Below are positions 26,793 to 33,601 of a stretch of 64,000 bases of DNA, one piece after another. Origin of the DNA: Psychroflexus salis (lineage in GTDB: Bacteria; Bacteroidota; Bacteroidia; Flavobacteriales; Flavobacteriaceae); the NCBI RefSeq assembly GCF_014640175.1, contig NZ_BMGL01000006.1, forward strand, positions 62,001-126,000. Direction: 5' to 3'. Under the pieces are notes generated by a model, which saw only the letters and a program-made list of their open reading frames with translations, did not search any database and had not been told where the DNA came from. Numbering within the stretch: the stretch's first letter is position 1; each line of letters starts with the position of its first letter. The translations under genes and the position numbers were made by a program.

Positions 26793-27059
26793 ATGAACTT
26801 AGAAATTCAAATTCCTGAAAGCCTTACAAACGATATTAAGGCACTCAAAGAGAAGCTCGCAAATATTGAGCTTAACTTACAGCCAAAACAAGCACCGCAA
26901 TACTACACACGCAAAGAAGTGGCTAAAATGTTTAATGTGGATTTATCTACTATTCACAACTGGACTGTAAAAGGAGTACTCACAGCCTATCAAATTGGCG
27001 GCAGAGTTTTATACAAAGCCAACGATATAGAAAACGCTATTGTAGAACTGAAAAAATAA
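26793..27059 (+). CDS. Excisionase/AlpA-like helix-turn-helix protein
   Basis: The 88-residue protein has a short helical N-terminus (1-35), then a winged HTH of the MerR/excisionase type at 38-85: YYTRKEVAKMFNVDLSTIHN followed by WTVKGVLTAYQIGGRVLYKA. Proteins of this form act as excisionases or as AlpA-like regulators in integrative elements and satellites. The gene has its own promoter with operator-like repeats and ends 5 bases before the helicase gene. Confidence 0.82.
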   Translation: MNLEIQIPESLTNDIKALKEKLANIELNLQPKQAPQYYTRKEVAKMFNVDLSTIHNWTVKGVLTAYQIGGRVLYKANDIENAIVELKK

Positions 27060-27064
27060 AGGCA

Positions 27065-28591
27065 ATGGATAACACAATTACCCAATGCCTTGAAAGCTTT
27101 TTATTCTCAAACAACAAAAGCAAAGATAAACAATTATCAAAGATTATAAATTGCTATTCAGTAGGCGACAAAGGCAGAGTTATTTTGAATACTCTAATGG
27201 TAGCAAACTATTTAAGCGAACTAGGTTTTTATCAACAAAAAGTAGGAGACAAAATTTTGTTTTCACTTTATTACAATGGAGTTTTAACTACAAACATTTC
27301 CAGAGACCATATTTACAGCTATCTAATGAAGCTTATAATTAAGTATGACCCGAACGCTAAAAATAAAGATAGTCAAGTATTAAACAAGCTAAATATTGAG
27401 CTTAATAAGCATATCAAAAAAGAAACAACCATAGTAAGTAATTTAGATGTTTGTATGCTTAAAGAGTATCGAGATACTAAAAATACAACAAGGTTTTTCT
27501 TTAAAAATTTGATAGTTGTAGTTGAGGTTAAAAATGATATGAAAAATATCAAAACTGAAAATTACAACGAATTTGCAAAGCGTAAAAAGTATATTAATTC
27601 TAGTAAAATAATTGATTTTGATTACGACCCAAAAAACCCACAACCTGAAAAATCGGTTTACGCTGAATTTGTCCGTAAGGTAACTAATGAATCTAAGCAT
27701 TATTTATCCGTTGTAACTTCAATAGGTTTTTTCTTAAACTCATTTAAGAGCAAAAAAGACCCTGTTATATTTATCCTATCGGACGAAAATTCACAGCTTA
27801 AAAATGATGCATACGGACAAAGCGGAAAAAGCGAGATTTTAGAAGCTGGACTTCAATTTGCAGTAAGCTCATATTTCTTTGAAAATGCGCAAAACTTCAA
27901 TAAAAACTTTCCATTTCAAAATATAAGACCTGAACACGATTTATTCATTTTTGGAGATGCACCTAAAGACTTCAATCTAAAAATAATGTATGAAGCTAAG
28001 CGAGGTATTGATGTGGAACAAAAAGGACGCTCAAAAGCAGACTTTTTTATTCAATTTGAATACAGCCCTAAAATTTTGGTAGATACCAATTTCAGACTAG
28101 GCAGCAATAAATCAAGCGACAAAGGGCGAATTTTCAGAATTACAATTAATAACTACTTTGATGCAGACTACACGCCAATAGAAGAGTTTAAACACGAATT
28201 ATTCACGGACTGGGATAAAACCGAATGGAATAACTTTTACAGCTTTATGATTGAATGTGCTGCAAGTTATTTAAAGTACGGACTTGTTAAATATTCAAAT
28301 CCAAAAATCGAAAGCAAAATTTTAGCAACCTCAACTTCAAGTAAATTTGTGGAATATATGAGTAATTCTTTTGAATTAGATAAGTGGTATGTATTACCCT
28401 ATTTAGCTAAAGAGATAATTGAAAAAACATACAAAGAAAGCCCTGTTAAAGCTTCAAAGGTTCTATTAAATTGGCTGCAACAATATGCAGATGACAAAGG
28501 CTTGAATTTGACAAAAAGAAAAGGAGCGCAAAATAAAAAATCTATTAAAATTAGTAAAATCAACTTGTTTACAAATCGAGAAAATCAATAA
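27065..28591 (+). CDS. P-loop helicase-like replication protein
   Basis: The 508-residue protein has a P-loop A-Y-G-Q-S-G-K-S (249-256), a Walker B-like strand LFIFGD ending in Asp298, and a later Lys/Arg-rich strand KGRIFRITINNYFDAD (~350) with a possible arginine finger. This order resembles superfamily 3/AAA+ replication helicases and primase-helicases of plasmids, phages and satellites. The N-terminal 240 residues show no primase zinc finger or catalytic triad that I can identify. The C-terminus (440-508) is basic (LTKRKGAQNKKSIK) and may bind DNA. The iteron-like array that follows directly suggests it initiates replication there. Family assignment is moderate. Confidence 0.65.
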   Translation: MDNTITQCLESFLFSNNKSKDKQLSKIINCYSVGDKGRVILNTLMVANYLSELGFYQQKVGDKILFSLYYNGVLTTNISRDHIYSYLMKLIIKYDPNAKNKDSQVLNKLNIELNKHIKKETTIVSNLDVCMLKEYRDTKNTTRFFFKNLIVVVEVKNDMKNIKTENYNEFAKRKKYINSSKIIDFDYDPKNPQPEKSVYAEFVRKVTNESKHYLSVVTSIGFFLNSFKSKKDPVIFILSDENSQLKNDAYGQSGKSEILEAGLQFAVSSYFFENAQNFNKNFPFQNIRPEHDLFIFGDAPKDFNLKIMYEAKRGIDVEQKGRSKADFFIQFEYSPKILVDTNFRLGSNKSSDKGRIFRITINNYFDADYTPIEEFKHELFTDWDKTEWNNFYSFMIECAASYLKYGLVKYSNPKIESKILATSTSSKFVEYMSNSFELDKWYVLPYLAKEIIEKTYKESPVKASKVLLNWLQQYADDKGLNLTKRKGAQNKKSIKISKINLFTNRENQ

Positions 28592-28624
28592 AAATGACTG
28601 ATATAACCATTTTCATAAATGCAC

Positions 28625-28902
28625 CCTAACTTATTAATATGCTGAATATCATACACTTATTTTTTTAAGGTTAGGTTAAGAAAACACAACCTAACTGTTT
28701 AAGATATTGATATTCAGTTAATTAAATCCAATAGTTAGGTTAGTTAGGTTATTTTAAAACATACGTGTATAGAAAAAAAGTAATTCATATATATATAATA
28801 ACTTCATTTTATCCTAACTATCCTAACAAAACAGCGTAAAGCATAGTAAAATTAAGGGTTTACAAGGTTAGGTTTAAAAATCAATCCTAACCTAAACCTA
28901 AC
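28625..28902. repeat. Iteron-like GTTAGG array, candidate replication origin
   Basis: Ten copies of GTTAGG (either strand) occur at 28625, 28670, 28690, 28734, 28743, 28813, 28822, 28867, 28886 and 28897. The inner copies form two tandem GTTAGGWTA units on the left (28734-28751) and two inverted on the right (28810-28827). They flank an AT-rich core of about 60 bases. The pairs at 28670/28690 and 28867/28886 share the same centre (~28781). A further dyad CTGAATATC/GATATTCAG lies at 28642-28650 and 28709-28717. The region has no gene. An origin or multi-site operator fits best. Confidence 0.7.
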
Positions 28903-28970
28903 TAAATAACAAATATTAACAAGGGCAGCAAATGAGAAACTTTTAATATGCCGCCAAAAATCAAATAAAT

Positions 28971-29684
28971 ATGAATTTATCAATTTTCAAAACAAAAAAG
29001 GAATTACAAATACAATCCGACCAACAAGGGTATGATGTTTTAGTTAAATCGGTTAACGCACCCATTGAATGTATAAAGGATGCTAGAGATGAATTTAAGC
29101 GCAATAAAATTGAGATTAAAACCTTAGAGGAATTAAGCAAAGGCAATTTTATTGAAATACTTAACCAATATGTAGATGCTGAATATAAAAAATCTACAAC
29201 GGTTAAAGATTTAAAATTAAGTCCAGAAGATTTTAAGGAACGTAGAAAAATTGAAACTTCAAAGCTCGAGAGTTTGCAAAGCATATATAATAATCTAATC
29301 AATAGAAATGAGCAGTTATATGATTTCAATGATGGATTTTTTAAGCATTGCGAGAATGCATACCATAGCAAAGACCCATATAAGCAAAAGATATTCAAAA
29401 AAGCACCAAAGAAGCGAGATTATCGTATTGGCGATATGTTTACCATTACTGGCAATAAAGTGAAGCTAGACATACCTAAAAAGCCGTTTGAGATGTATTT
29501 ATTGAATAATGAGCAAAAGGAGTTAATCGTATCAATTAATAAATTTATCGAAGCATCAAAGGAATTAGAATTTGAGCCGAAATTTATTTATGATGCAGTT
29601 AAGAAATACTTAGCAAGTGATACTGGATACCTGCTAAACAATGTTGTTTTCAATTACAACGAAATTCTAACCCATAAACTATAA
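28971..29684 (+). CDS. Unknown protein of the integrative element
   Basis: The 237-residue soluble protein is helical and highly charged. Residues 60-115 look like a coiled coil (LKLSPEDFKERRKIETSKLE). The second half has the segments KAPKKRDYRIGDMFTITGN and KPFEMYLLNNEQKELIVSINK. No family or catalytic motif was recognised. It follows the iteron-like array and precedes the 48-codon frame by 2 bases. It may be an accessory or helper-interference protein, but nothing in the sequence proves this. Confidence 0.6.
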   Translation: MNLSIFKTKKELQIQSDQQGYDVLVKSVNAPIECIKDARDEFKRNKIEIKTLEELSKGNFIEILNQYVDAEYKKSTTVKDLKLSPEDFKERRKIETSKLESLQSIYNNLINRNEQLYDFNDGFFKHCENAYHSKDPYKQKIFKKAPKKRDYRIGDMFTITGNKVKLDIPKKPFEMYLLNNEQKELIVSINKFIEASKELEFEPKFIYDAVKKYLASDTGYLLNNVVFNYNEILTHKL

Positions 29685-29686
29685 TT

Positions 29687-29833
29687 ATGAATGAAGTAAA
29701 AATTTTACGTTTCACCAGTTCTGAAAAACTGGAAACCGAAATAAACGCACTACTCAAAACTGGGTACAAACTGGATACTAACTTTAAAATCGAAAACGAT
29801 GGAACACAATTTTATGCATTAATGTTTAAGTAA
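29687..29833 (+). CDS. Possible 48-residue protein at the end of the element operon
   Basis: An ATG 2 bases after the previous stop opens a frame MNEVKILRFTSSEKLETEIN to YALMFK, 48 residues. The close spacing, the good codon pattern and the terminator about 45 bases later support it as a real gene. It is small and acidic/basic mixed, with an alternating beta-alpha-beta-like pattern. No function recognised. Confidence 0.5.
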   Translation: MNEVKILRFTSSEKLETEINALLKTGYKLDTNFKIENDGTQFYALMFK

Positions 29834-29876
29834 TTGGCACGTCATACCTTACTTAGATTTTGATTAATTGAGAGAG

Positions 29877-29901
29877 ACCCGCTTTAATAGGCGGGTTTTT
29901 T
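29877..29901 (+). terminator. Terminator of the element's plus-strand operon
   Basis: ACCCGC (29877-29882) and GCGGGT (29891-29896) form a GC-rich stem with an 8-base loop, followed by a T-run. It closes the transcript that runs from the integrase end. Confidence 0.88.
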
Positions 29902-30437
29902 GATTTTACAGCCAACGGAGTTAAGGCGAAGCAGCACCAGAACCACAGCAAATAAAATTTAATTCCAGTATCTTAATTCAGTTGTAACATTTTATAGCAT
30001 AACACTAGCAAACTAGGCAGCATATAGAGAAATTTCTACATAAAACCCTTATTTCTTTGAAAAACAAGTATATAAGTAACAAAAAATATAACAGGTCTCA
30101 AATCAATGCAGAATGCCTATAAAATGCAGAGCGTAAAATATTGCTTCACATAGGGGGAACTTTCTTAAAACTTAGCTTTTTTTTATTACCACAGCATCAC
30201 AGCCAACGCCTTAACAGCTTACAACAAACGAATGATAAAGTTATAAGCAAAAACATTTGAGCGCATTAGAACGCTTTGTTTGAAGTCAAAGAAATAAGCT
30301 AAGATTATGCGAGATTAAAAGCTATTCAGATAAACAGCTATTGAATTTTATTAGCTTCACCAGATGCAGCCTTAGAACTGATTAAGAGCTAAGAAACAAA
30401 CCAATTTAACAAAAGACTAATTTATATTTATTCTCAA
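29902..30437. other. Gene-free right part of the element
   Basis: No credible gene is seen in this ~540-base stretch. ACAGCCAACG occurs at 29908-29917 and 30199-30208. GTTAAGGCG (29920-29928) is inverted as CGCCTTAAC after the second copy (about 30207-30215). It could be part of the attP region, carry packaging or regulatory sites, or be decayed sequence. Confidence 0.5.
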
Positions 30438-30464
30438 TAGTTTAGTACAAATATAGTACAACTA
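30438..30464. promoter_or_regulatory. Right-end copy of the putative integrase arm sites
   Basis: The block ATAGTTTAGTACAA...TAGTACAACT differs from 24455-24481 at two of 27 bases and has the same orientation. In the circular form the two blocks would flank the att core at about 45 and 130 bases. Confidence 0.65.
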
Positions 30465-30465
30465 A

Positions 30466-30502
30466 ATAAAAAACCCTTGCTAACTAACTGATTAACAAGG
30501 GT
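30466..30502 (-). terminator. Replacement terminator supplied by the element to the tRNA operon
   Basis: On the minus strand ACCCTTG (30502-30496) and CAAGGGT (30479-30473) form a stem, followed by TTTTTTATTT. It lies 3 bases beyond the att core and would end the tRNA-Leu transcript in place of the chromosomal terminator now at 24260-24301. Confidence 0.8.
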
Positions 30503-30505
30503 CTT

Positions 30506-30526
30506 AAGTACTCGGAGCGGGACTTG
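30506..30526. repeat. Right att core, within tRNA-Leu
   Basis: The 21 bases equal 24303-24323. They cover the 3' end of the intact tRNA-Leu and 3 bases beyond it. Strand exchange must have occurred within them. Confidence 0.92.
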
Positions 30527-30593
30527 AACCCGCACGGCCATAATGGCCATTGGATTTTAAGTCCAACGTGTCTACCAATTCCACCATCCGAGC
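30509..30593 (-). tRNA. tRNA-Leu(UAA)
   Basis: The 85-base gene folds with acceptor 5' GCTCGGA against 3' TCCGAGT (last pair G-U), a long variable arm (TGGCC..GGCC) typical of tRNA-Leu, and T arm GCGGGTTCAAGTCCCGC. The anticodon loop CTTAAAA gives UAA. CCA is not encoded. Its 3' end serves as the attachment site of the element. It is transcribed with tRNA-Gly. Confidence 0.95.
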
Positions 30594-30607
30594 AGAATAT
30601 TTTTTTG

Positions 30608-30679
30608 AGCGAAAGACGGGATTTGAACCCGCGACCCTCACCTTGGCAAGGTGATGCTCTACCCCTGAGCTACTTTCGC
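30608..30679 (-). tRNA. tRNA-Gly(GCC)
   Basis: The 72-base gene has acceptor GCGAAAG/CTTTCGC, D arm AGCTCAGGGGTAGAGC, anticodon stem TCACC/GGTGA with loop TTGCCAA (anticodon GCC), and a T arm GCGGGTTTGAATCCCGT. CCA is not encoded. It is 14 bases upstream of tRNA-Leu in the same transcript. Confidence 0.95.
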
Positions 30680-30712
30680 GTTTTATTTGACTTAAGCAAT
30701 AAAAAATCTTAA

Positions 30713-30830
30713 GGCAAGGTGATGCTCTACTTCCGTAACAATCAAAAGTTTTTTTTGCTCTGTTACGAAAATTCTCGGCAAAATACGAAATCTACTATTT
30801 CTTTTTGACGGAACCCTGAGCTACTTTCGC
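30713..30830 (-). pseudogene. Broken tRNA-Gly 5' part split by an 83-base insert
   Basis: 30814-30830 repeats the first 17 bases of tRNA-Gly, and 30713-30730 repeats the next 18 bases, down to the anticodon. Between them lies an 83-base insert (30731-30813) that starts TTCCGT and ends ACGGAA, a 6-base terminal inverted repeat. The 3' half of the tRNA is absent; the copy ends exactly at the anticodon. It cannot make a tRNA. It may be a recombination scar. Confidence 0.8.
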
Positions 30831-30859
30831 ATAATGTATAAGAACTTTTATTGCGGGTG

Positions 30860-30888
30860 CAAATTTAATCTTTTTATTCAATTCACAA
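30860..30888 (-). promoter_or_regulatory. Promoter of the tRNA operon
   Basis: On the minus strand TAAATTTG (30867-30860) is a perfect -7 box, with TTG (30888-30886) 18 bases upstream. The transcript would start near 30853 and include the broken tRNA-Gly piece, tRNA-Gly and tRNA-Leu. Confidence 0.7.
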
Positions 30889-30948
30889 ACTATTTTCTAT
30901 AGAAAAGAATGGAAATTTTTAAGTTTTATATTTCTAAAAAATAACTAA

Positions 30949-31836
30949 CTAAAAATCAAATAAGTCTGATGACAAATATCGGTCGCCGCGATCGCAAACG
31001 ATACTGACTATTGTACCAGATTTTAGCGTATTGGCTAATTTTATAGCAGCCGCTGTAGCTCCTCCACTACTCATGCCCGAAAAAACACCTAGTTTTGATG
31101 CTAATAAACGTGCTGTTTTTTGGGCTTCTGTTTCATTCACTTCGATAACTTGATCTACTTTTTTAGCATCAAATATTTTAGGTAAATATTCAGGTTTCCA
31201 TTTTCGAATACCTGGAATTCGTGCTTCATCATCGGGTTGTACACCTACAATTTGAATGTCTTTATTTTGTTCTTTTAAATAAGTAGAAGTTCCCATTATG
31301 GTTCCTGTGGTTCCCATAGATGATACAAAATGGGTGACTTCATGATTGGTATCTCGCCAAATTTCTGGACCAGTGGTTTTATAATGCGCTTTCCAATTAT
31401 CTGGGTTGGCAAATTGATTTAACGTATAATACTCCCCTGTTTTCACTTTATCTTCTACATAATCTCGTGCGCCTTCAATTCCAATATCTGCGCTAGTTAG
31501 TGTTACTTTTGCACCGTAAGCTCGCATAGTTTTTACCCGTTCTATGGTTGCATTTTCTGGCATCACCAGTTCAATAGATAGTCCAAAAACGCTAGCAATC
31601 ATGGCTAAGGCAATTCCTGTGTTTCCACTGGTGGGTTCAATTAATTGGGTATTTTTATCGATTTCTCCGCGCTCTAATGCAGACTGAATCATATTTAGTG
31701 CTGCTCGGTCTTTTACACTTCCACCAGGATTGTGTCCTTCTAGCTTCAGCAGTAGCTTTACATTTTTGTTTTGCAATAAACTAGAACCGTCTACTAAAGG
31801 TGTATTTCCGACAAGGTCTATAATTTTATTCGACAT
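30949..31836 (-). CDS. cysM: Cysteine synthase B, O-acetylserine sulfhydrylase
   Basis: The 295-residue PLP enzyme makes cysteine from O-acetylserine and sulfide or thiosulfate. Key segments are [34 protein letters not shown] (PLP Lys in SVKDR), [33 protein letters not shown] and [15 protein letters not shown]. The short length and the [10 protein letters not shown] form fit CysM better than CysK. Its start overlaps the end of the serine acetyltransferase gene by 11 bases, so the two consecutive steps are translated from one transcript. Confidence 0.93.
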   Translation of the reverse strand: MSNKIIDLVGNTPLVDGSSLLQNKNVKLLLKLEGHNPGGSVKDRAALNMIQSALERGEIDKNTQLIEPTSGNTGIALAMIASVFGLSIELVMPENATIERVKTMRAYGAKVTLTSADIGIEGARDYVEDKVKTGEYYTLNQFANPDNWKAHYKTTGPEIWRDTNHEVTHFVSSMGTTGTIMGTSTYLKEQNKDIQIVGVQPDDEARIPGIRKWKPEYLPKIFDAKKVDQVIEVNETEAQKTARLLASKLGVFSGMSSGGATAAAIKLANTLKSGTIVSIVCDRGDRYLSSDLFDF

Positions 31837-32620
31837 TCTTTTTTGTTTTAATTGTGGTTTTTGACTGATTAGAAACTAAAGAATTGGCATCTACAGATTT
31901 GGTTAACCAAACGTTCCCACCAATTAACGAATGAGCTCCAACAATAGTTTCTCCACCTAAAATAGTAGCATTCGCATAAATAGTTACATGGTCTTCTATC
32001 GTAGGATGGCGTTTGGTGGCTTGCATAGATTTATTAACCGAATGAGCTCCCAAAGTTACACCTTGGTATATTTTTACATAATTTTTAATAATTGATGTTT
32101 CACCAATTACTACACCTGTTCCATGGTCTATAAAAAAAGGCACGCCAATTTCTGCGCCAGGATTAATATCAATTCCTGTTGAACTATGCGCGCATTCGGT
32201 CATTAATCTCGGCACTAAAGGCAAACCAAATTTTAACAATGCATGACTTAAACGATATGTAGCAATGGCATAAAAACCGGGATAAGCCAAATATACTTCT
32301 GCTAAGGAATTCGCAGCAGGATCATTTTCTAATATAAACTGTGCATCTTCATTTAATTGCTTTTGGATTTTGGGAATTTCAGAAATATAATCTTCCCAAA
32401 TATTCCTACAGCTTTGCTCTGGTTTATAGCAAACTAAGTCGGCTAATTCTTCAAAAGAAGTCTCCAGTTCTTGTAGAGTTTCATCTGCTACAGTATCGGA
32501 ATCGAATAAACATAAAAATAACTTCCTTGTAAAAGCAGTGGTTTTGTCTTTTATAATGTAGGAGTGCTTTAACTTGCTTTTTATTTCTTGAATATCTTCT
32601 TGAATGCTTTTCGTAATCAA
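31826..32620 (-). CDS. cysE: Serine O-acetyltransferase
   Basis: The 264-residue enzyme makes O-acetylserine from serine and acetyl-CoA, the step before CysM. The N-terminal half is helical (about 1-130). The C-terminal half has left-handed beta-helix hexapeptide repeats: [49 protein letters not shown] and [20 protein letters not shown], with the catalytic His in DHGTG. Feedback control by cysteine is known for the family but not visible here. Confidence 0.92.
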   Translation of the reverse strand: MITKSIQEDIQEIKSKLKHSYIIKDKTTAFTRKLFLCLFDSDTVADETLQELETSFEELADLVCYKPEQSCRNIWEDYISEIPKIQKQLNEDAQFILENDPAANSLAEVYLAYPGFYAIATYRLSHALLKFGLPLVPRLMTECAHSSTGIDINPGAEIGVPFFIDHGTGVVIGETSIIKNYVKIYQGVTLGAHSVNKSMQATKRHPTIEDHVTIYANATILGGETIVGAHSLIGGNVWLTKSVDANSLVSNQSKTTIKTKKNVE

Positions 32621-32716
32621 ATGCTTTATTTTTAAGCAAAATTAAGGTAGATGGTGGATTACATCTAAAGATTATCATTTTATTAGGGATTAGGTAAATT
32701 CAGAATTGGGAATGTC

Positions 32717-32805
32717 ACCCCTAACGGGGTTGAATTACTTTACCATGCTTTTGTTAATGATATTTCGCCCCTAATGGGGCTATTGTTATTTCGCTCCTAC
32801 AGAGC
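32717..32805. repeat. REP-like hairpins upstream of the RAYT gene
   Basis: Three short dyads occur: ACCCCTAACGGGGT (32717-32730), GCCCCTAATGGGGC (32767-32780) and GCTCCTACAGAGC (32793-32805). The last two are 26 bases apart, the same period as the downstream array. Read on the minus strand they have the same GTTA-like loop pattern, so they face the downstream set. Confidence 0.75.
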
Positions 32806-32892
32806 TTAATATTATTTTTTTCTATCTTTATTTTTTGAATTTTAATATGTTGTTTTGCAATTGATTAACTAGCTTTTATTTAAAGATAAATT

Positions 32893-33354
32893 ATGGCTAA
32901 TACATTTACACAAGTCTATATACAAATCGTAGTTACTGTTAAGGGTAGACAAAATCTAATTCATAAAAAATGGAAAGATGAACTATATAAATACATATGT
33001 GGTATTGTCAATGCTAAGCAACAAAAAGTTTATGCTATTGGTGGAGTTGCTGATCATATACATATCTTGGTGAGTATAAAACCAAATATTTCAATTTCAG
33101 AGCTGGTAAGGAGCATAAAGGCAAATTCATCTAAATGGATCAATGAAAAAGGATTGGTTTTAGGGAAATTTCAATGGCAAGGTGGTTTTGGAGCTTTTTC
33201 ATATGCACAATCTCAGTTAGATACTGTAATTAAGTATATCAATAACCAAGAAAAACATCACAAAGTGAAAACCTTCAAAGATGAATATACTGAATTTTTA
33301 GAAAAATTTGAAATTGATTATGATGAAAAATATTTATTTAAATTCATTGAATAA
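32893..33354 (+). CDS. REP-associated tyrosine transposase (RAYT, IS200/IS605 Y1 family)
   Basis: The 153-residue protein is a single-strand DNA transposase of the HUH class. The HUH motif is ADHIHILV (His55, His57), and the probable catalytic tyrosine is Tyr115 in VIKYINNQEKHH. Other family parts are FTQVYIQIVVTVKGRQNLI and KFQWQGGFGAFSYAQSQLD. Flanking REP hairpins on both sides mark it as a domesticated RAYT and not a mobile IS200. It looks intact. RAYTs cut at REP sequences and may spread or maintain them. Confidence 0.88.
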   Translation: MANTFTQVYIQIVVTVKGRQNLIHKKWKDELYKYICGIVNAKQQKVYAIGGVADHIHILVSIKPNISISELVRSIKANSSKWINEKGLVLGKFQWQGGFGAFSYAQSQLDTVIKYINNQEKHHKVKTFKDEYTEFLEKFEIDYDEKYLFKFIE

Positions 33355-33364
33355 ATACAATTAA

Positions 33365-33484
33365 TAGCTCCGTTAGGAGCGATATAATATTAGCTCCGTT
33401 AGGAGCGATATAATATTAGCTCCGTCAGGAGCAACATCACAATAGCTCCGTCAGGAGCAACATCACAATAGCTCCGTCAGGAGC
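33365..33484. repeat. REP array of five hairpins, exact 26-base period
   Basis: Units GCTCCGTYAGGAGC start at 33367, 33393, 33419, 33445 and 33471. Each is a 14-base hairpin plus a 12-base spacer. Units 1-2 have loop GTTA and spacer GATATAATATTA; units 3-5 have loop GTCA, with spacer AACATCACAATA after 3 and 4. Two rounds of local duplication explain the pattern. The array begins 11 bases after the RAYT stop. Confidence 0.92.
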
Positions 33485-33601
33485 GACATAATTTCAGGAA
33501 ACAATAAAATTCAACAGTTTATAAAGAAATCCCTTTTTTTTTCGCAAAGTCCGCAAAGGATTCGCTAAGAACACGAAGAAAATTCTTTAATTAAAATTAG
33601 A

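Larger units (their letters stand above)
24303..30526. mobile_element. Integrative element in tRNA-Leu(UAA), about 6.2 kb
   Basis: The element is bounded by identical 21-base cores (24303-24323 and 30506-30526, beginning AAGTACTCGG and ending GGGACTTG). The right core is the 3' end of an intact tRNA-Leu and the left core is a duplicate. Inside, all genes are on the plus strand: integrase, unknown, HTH, helicase-like protein, unknown, and a 48-codon frame. I see no relaxase, conjugation, capsid, terminase or toxin gene. Putative integrase arm sites are near both ends, and an iteron-like array follows the helicase gene. Content fits a phage-satellite-like or cryptic replicating integrative element; the class is inferred. 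Confidence 0.9.

Noticed and set aside
24303-30526. A complete prophage
   Set aside because: The size is too small and no capsid, tail, terminase or lysis gene is present.
24303-30526. A conjugative or mobilisable transposon
   Set aside because: No relaxase (MobA/MobB-like) or transfer gene was recognised, though an unknown protein could still hide such a function.
30524-30712. A 62-codon plus-strand frame
   Set aside because: It runs across two tRNA genes on the opposite strand, so it is a by-product of tRNA sequence.
32893-33354. A normal mobile IS200/IS605 insertion
   Set aside because: No tnpB and no IS200-type ends; flanking REP hairpins fit a RAYT instead.
33365-33484. Regular repeats and spacers resembling a CRISPR array
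   Set aside because: Repeats are only 14 bases with 12-base spacers, the spacers are repeated, and no cas gene is near. It lies beside a RAYT gene and is a REP array.
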